Shown here: positions 42,839-45,318 of the stretch, piece by piece
How positions within the stretch are numbered: the first letter of the stretch is position 1
How the letters are laid out: every line of letters starts with the position of its first letter
Source: Oleiagrimonas sp964566965
GTDB taxonomy: Bacteria; Pseudomonadota; Gammaproteobacteria; Xanthomonadales; Rhodanobacteraceae
Direction of reading: 5' to 3'
Assembly (NCBI GenBank): GCA_964566965.1
Contig: CAZMKO010000015.1
Span: 1 to 45,318 of the forward strand
DNA: 45,318 bases
Made by a program: the position numbers and the translations under genes
The notes under the pieces: model-generated
The model's input: the letters and a program-made list of their open reading frames with translations, nothing else
Database searches by the model: none
Told to the model about the DNA's origin: nothing

Positions 42839-43407
42839 GTTGCCGTCCAGGCGTCGACCACGCTGTCCAGCTCCGGGCGCGCGCGCTCCGGAATCTCGCG
42901 GGTGGCGGTGCCGATGTGTACGAAACCGACCACGCGCTCGTCGGCTGCCAGCCCCAGCACGGTGGCGGCGTCGCGGTCGTAGGCCGCCCAGCCGGTCAGC
43001 CACTGCGCACCGAACCCCAGTGCCTGCGCGCCCAGCAGCAGGTTGTAGGCGACGCATCCGGCCGATAGCAGTTGTTCCTGGGACGGGATGCGGCTGTCCG
43101 GGTCGATGCGTGCCACCACGACGACCACCGACGGGGCCCAGGTGTAGCGTTTGCGTTCTTTTTCCTTCTTCGCGTCCGGCTTGTCGGGGTGCTTGCGCGC
43201 GAACAACTCGGCCAGGCGTTCGCCCAATACCCGTTTGTCCGCTCCCGCGACGGTGATCAGGCGCCACGGCGTCAGCTTGCCGTGGTCGGGCACGCGGATG
43301 GCCATGCCGAGCAAGCGTCGCAGGGTGGCCGTGTCCGGACCGGGAGCACCGAGCTGGCGGGCCGGCACCGACAGGCGACGGGCCAGGAAGTCCATGGCCT
43401 CGCTCAT
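42835..43407 (-). CDS. Nitroreductase family protein
   Basis: FMN-dependent oxidoreductase of 190 residues, short like E. coli YdjA. The FMN-binding segment RVPDHGKLTPWRLITV near residues 38-53, the SAGCVAYNLLLGAQALGFG helix and the GIG-like VVGFVHIGT end are present. Substrate unknown; family members reduce nitro groups or quinones with NAD(P)H. It overlaps cdd upstream and the exonuclease downstream by 4 bp each, so the three are translated together. Confidence 0.9.
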   Translation of the reverse strand: MSEAMDFLARRLSVPARQLGAPGPDTATLRRLLGMAIRVPDHGKLTPWRLITVAGADKRVLGERLAELFARKHPDKPDAKKEKERKRYTWAPSVVVVVARIDPDSRIPSQEQLLSAGCVAYNLLLGAQALGFGAQWLTGWAAYDRDAATVLGLAADERVVGFVHIGTATREIPERARPELDSVVDAWTAT

Positions 43408-43814
43408 GCCGGTACCCGGGCATCCAGGTGGAAGGCGCCCGGCAGCAGTTGCGCGGTGCCGGTGCGCTGCACGTCACCGGCAAGATTGCCCAGGATCACC
43501 TCGATGTCGCGGCCGCCGAGTTCGAGGATCAGCTGGCGGCAGGCGCCGCAGGGACTGATGGGGTCGTCGGTGTCGCCGATGACGGCGATCTGTGCCAGGT
43601 CGCCCGGCCGGCAGCCGGCGGCGATGGCGGCGCACAAGGCCGTGCGTTCGGCGCAGGTGGTCAGGCCGTAGGAAGCGTTTTCGACGTTGCAGCCCTGGAA
43701 AATGCGTCCGTCGTGACTGCGCACGGCGGCGCCGACGCGGAAGCCCGAATACGGGGCATAGGCGTGTTCGCGCGCTGCGCGCGCCTGTTCAAGCAATGCA
43801 TTGCTCGTGTTCAT
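43404..43814 (-). CDS. cdd: Cytidine deaminase
   Basis: Zinc enzyme of 136 residues, the small tetrameric type, that converts cytidine and deoxycytidine to (deoxy)uridine. The active site is C54-A-E56 (TCAERTAL) with C89 and C92 (SPCGACRQ). The substrate-binding YSGFRVGAA and GCNVENASYG are intact. AAGGAG lies before the ATG at 43814. It leads the operon with nitroreductase, exonuclease and NUDIX genes, and is divergent from the transhydrogenase gene. TACACT on its strand (about 43873-43868) may be its -10 box. Confidence 0.96.
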   Translation of the reverse strand: MNTSNALLEQARAAREHAYAPYSGFRVGAAVRSHDGRIFQGCNVENASYGLTTCAERTALCAAIAAGCRPGDLAQIAVIGDTDDPISPCGACRQLILELGGRDIEVILGNLAGDVQRTGTAQLLPGAFHLDARVPA

Positions 43815-43911
43815 GCGTACTCCTTGCACGGCGCCATGGGGTGGTATCTTGCCGTGTACGGATCGACCAGTGTATAGCAGAATCTGATGGCGACAGCCGA
43901 GGAGGGGTTCC

Positions 43912-45015
43912 ATGACGATCAGTGTTGCCGCCCTGCGCGAAACGGCCGACGGGGAGCACCGGGTCGCGGTGACGCCCGAGGTGGCCGCGAAGTTGCGCAA
44001 GGACGACATCGAGGTCCGGCTGGAACATGATGCCGGGGCGGATGCGGGCTTCCCCGACGCGGCCTACGCCGACGTGCAGCCGCAGGATGCCGACGCGGTA
44101 CTGGCCGGGGCCGATGTCTTGTGTTGCGTGGCGCCGCCCTCCGATGCCGTCGTGCAGCGGTTGAAACCCGGCGCGGTGGTGATCGGCCAGTTGGCGCCGC
44201 ACGGCGCCGCCGAGCGTCTGCGCACATGGGCCGGCGCCGATATCCGCGCCTACGCGCTGGAGCTGTTGCCGCGTATTACCCGGGCCCAGGCGATGGACGT
44301 GCTCAGCTCGCAGGCCGCGGTGGCCGGTTATCGCGCCGTGCTGCTGGCGGCCGCGGCCTGCCCGAAGATCTTCCCCATGTTGACCACCGCGGCGGGAACC
44401 CTGCGACCGGCCCGCGTGCTGGTCATCGGCGCCGGCGTGGCGGGGTTGCAGGCGATCGCCACCGCGCGGCGTCTGGGGGCGCAGGTGGAGGGTTACGACG
44501 TGCGTCCGGAAACCCGCGAGCAGGTCCAGTCGCTGGGCGCGAAATTCCTGGAGCTGGGAGTGGAAGGTGCCGGAAGCGGCGGTTACGCGCGCGAGTTGAC
44601 GGACCAGGAGCGTGCCGCGCAACAACAGGCGTTGGGCGAGCACCTGGGCCGTGTCGACGTGGTGGTGACGACAGCGGCGGTGCCGGGCCGCGCGGCGCCG
44701 CGGATCGTGACCCGCGACATGGTCGAAGGCATGAAGCCGGGCGCGCTGATCGTGGACATGGCGGCCGGCAGTGGCGGCAATTGCGAGCTGACCGAGCCGG
44801 GCCGGACGGTGCAGCACGCCGGCTGCACCCTCATCGGCCCCTTGAACCTGGCGGCCGGTGCGGCGCGTCACGCTTCGGAAATGTATGCCCGCAACCTCAT
44901 GAATTTCATGCGCCTTCTGGTGCGTGACGGCGCGCTGGTGTCCGCTTCCGACGACGAACTGGTCACGGCGACGTGCGTGGTGCGTGACGGCGCGGTGTGT
45001 TTCGACGGGGCGTGA
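43912..45015 (+). CDS. pntA: NAD(P) transhydrogenase alpha subunit, soluble domain I
   Basis: Protein of 367 residues matching the NAD(H)-binding domain I of proton-translocating transhydrogenase, with no membrane segments (the split PntAA form). Key parts: RVAVTPEVAAKL at the start, RAQAMDVLSSQAAVAGYRAV, the Rossmann loop VLVIGAGVAGLQA, and VDMAAGSGGNCELT. The complete enzyme needs PntAB and PntB, normally encoded directly after; here a convergent gene follows, so they must lie elsewhere or be missing. GAGGAGGGG precedes the ATG. Alanine dehydrogenase is related in sequence, but the fingerprints favour transhydrogenase. Confidence 0.88.
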   Translation: MTISVAALRETADGEHRVAVTPEVAAKLRKDDIEVRLEHDAGADAGFPDAAYADVQPQDADAVLAGADVLCCVAPPSDAVVQRLKPGAVVIGQLAPHGAAERLRTWAGADIRAYALELLPRITRAQAMDVLSSQAAVAGYRAVLLAAAACPKIFPMLTTAAGTLRPARVLVIGAGVAGLQAIATARRLGAQVEGYDVRPETREQVQSLGAKFLELGVEGAGSGGYARELTDQERAAQQQALGEHLGRVDVVVTTAAVPGRAAPRIVTRDMVEGMKPGALIVDMAAGSGGNCELTEPGRTVQHAGCTLIGPLNLAAGAARHASEMYARNLMNFMRLLVRDGALVSASDDELVTATCVVRDGAVCFDGA

Positions 45016-45046
45016 GCATTGCCGCTGCCGCCGCGACGTGCCGCTG

Positions 45047-45066
45047 TCGCATGGGACATGCGATTT
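45047..45066 (+). terminator. Possible terminator of the transhydrogenase gene
   Basis: TCGCATG-GGA-CATGCGA is a perfect 7-bp hairpin followed by TTT, 31 bp after the stop codon. The U-run is short, so it is a modest candidate. Confidence 0.4.
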
Positions 45067-45075
45067 CGGGGCGGG

Positions 45076-45318
45076 TCAGTGTCGCCCGGCGGAGGTGTTC
45101 GGTGATGGCAGGCTGCCGTCGGCACCGTTGCGGATCCACTGCCGGCGCTGATCGGGGCTCAGCTGGTGCCATTGCTGGCGCAACTGGCGTTGCTCGTTGG
45201 TCGGCAGCTTTTTGAAACGTTCGTAGGCCTGGTGCAGGCGCTTGCGCTGGCGCGAATCGAGATGGCGGTAGGCGCGGTGGTTGGCGCGCGCGCGGCGGCG
45301 CTCGTCGGGGGACATCTT
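45076..45318 (-). CDS. DUF3106 domain protein, 5' end outside the window
   Basis: The visible 80 residues are rich in Arg, Gln and His with repeated motifs of the type LSPDQRRQW and LPTNEQRQL, the signature of DUF3106 proteins, which are usually periplasmic and of unknown function. The frame stays open to the end of the window (a lysine precedes MSPDERRR), so the true start and any signal peptide lie beyond 45318. These proteins are often encoded beside an ECF sigma factor or anti-sigma gene; that cannot be checked here. It is convergent with pntA. Confidence 0.75.
   Translation of the reverse strand, partial: KMSPDERRRARANHRAYRHLDSRQRKRLHQAYERFKKLPTNEQRQLRQQWHQLSPDQRRQWIRNGADGSLPSPNTSAGRH

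Overview
High-GC chromosomal DNA from a gammaproteobacterium, most likely of the Lysobacterales (Xanthomonadales; Rhodanobacter, Dyella or Luteibacter-like). I infer this from protein character (RaxR-like regulator, OxyR, Xanthomonas-type S8 protease), from REP-type repeats of the GTGGGAGCGGC..GCCGCGAT kind, and from TACAAT/TACACT -10 boxes close to start codons. It is a draft scaffold: a 100-N run interrupts one gene. I see no phage, insertion sequence, CRISPR array or rRNA.

Layout. 1-2146: a two-component pair (OmpR-type regulator and HisKA kinase, minus strand). 2298-2600: a candidate small RNA or terminator and tRNA-Gly(CCC). 2682-7866: a plus-strand run of thiS, thiG, trmB, an SLC13-type permease, thiL and pgpA. 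8049-8805: a GDT1/TMEM165 manganese exporter behind a yybP-ykoY (Mn2+) riboswitch. 8966-11705: divergent serA and a D-2-hydroxyglutarate dehydrogenase-like flavoprotein. 11814-15005: the glnS / TVP38-family / rsmE operon. 15123-17678: a DUF2007 protein, apt, a nitrobindin-like protein and oxyR.

17818-29387 is the accessory part: a secreted subtilisin-like protease, a 1,895-residue trimeric autotransporter adhesin with large internal repeats, then, divergently, two paralogous membrane histidine kinases and a convergent OmpR-type regulator. Between adhesin and kinases lie a cluster of TCACGC direct repeats, a palindrome and a C7 tract. I propose this block as a possible sensor-adhesin-protease module; the link rests only on position and motifs.

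29532-41277: a secreted M1 aminopeptidase, a small membrane protein, prmC, dxs, a ClC-family protein with CBS domains, queA, an MBL hydrolase and a TMEM43-like protein, followed by REP/MITE-like repeats. 41573-43814: a tightly overlapping minus-strand operon of cdd, a nitroreductase, a 5'-3' exonuclease and a NUDIX hydrolase (cut by the gap), apparently for nucleotide salvage and clean-up. 43912-45318: a transhydrogenase alpha-subunit gene without its usual partners alongside, and the start-truncated end of a DUF3106 gene.
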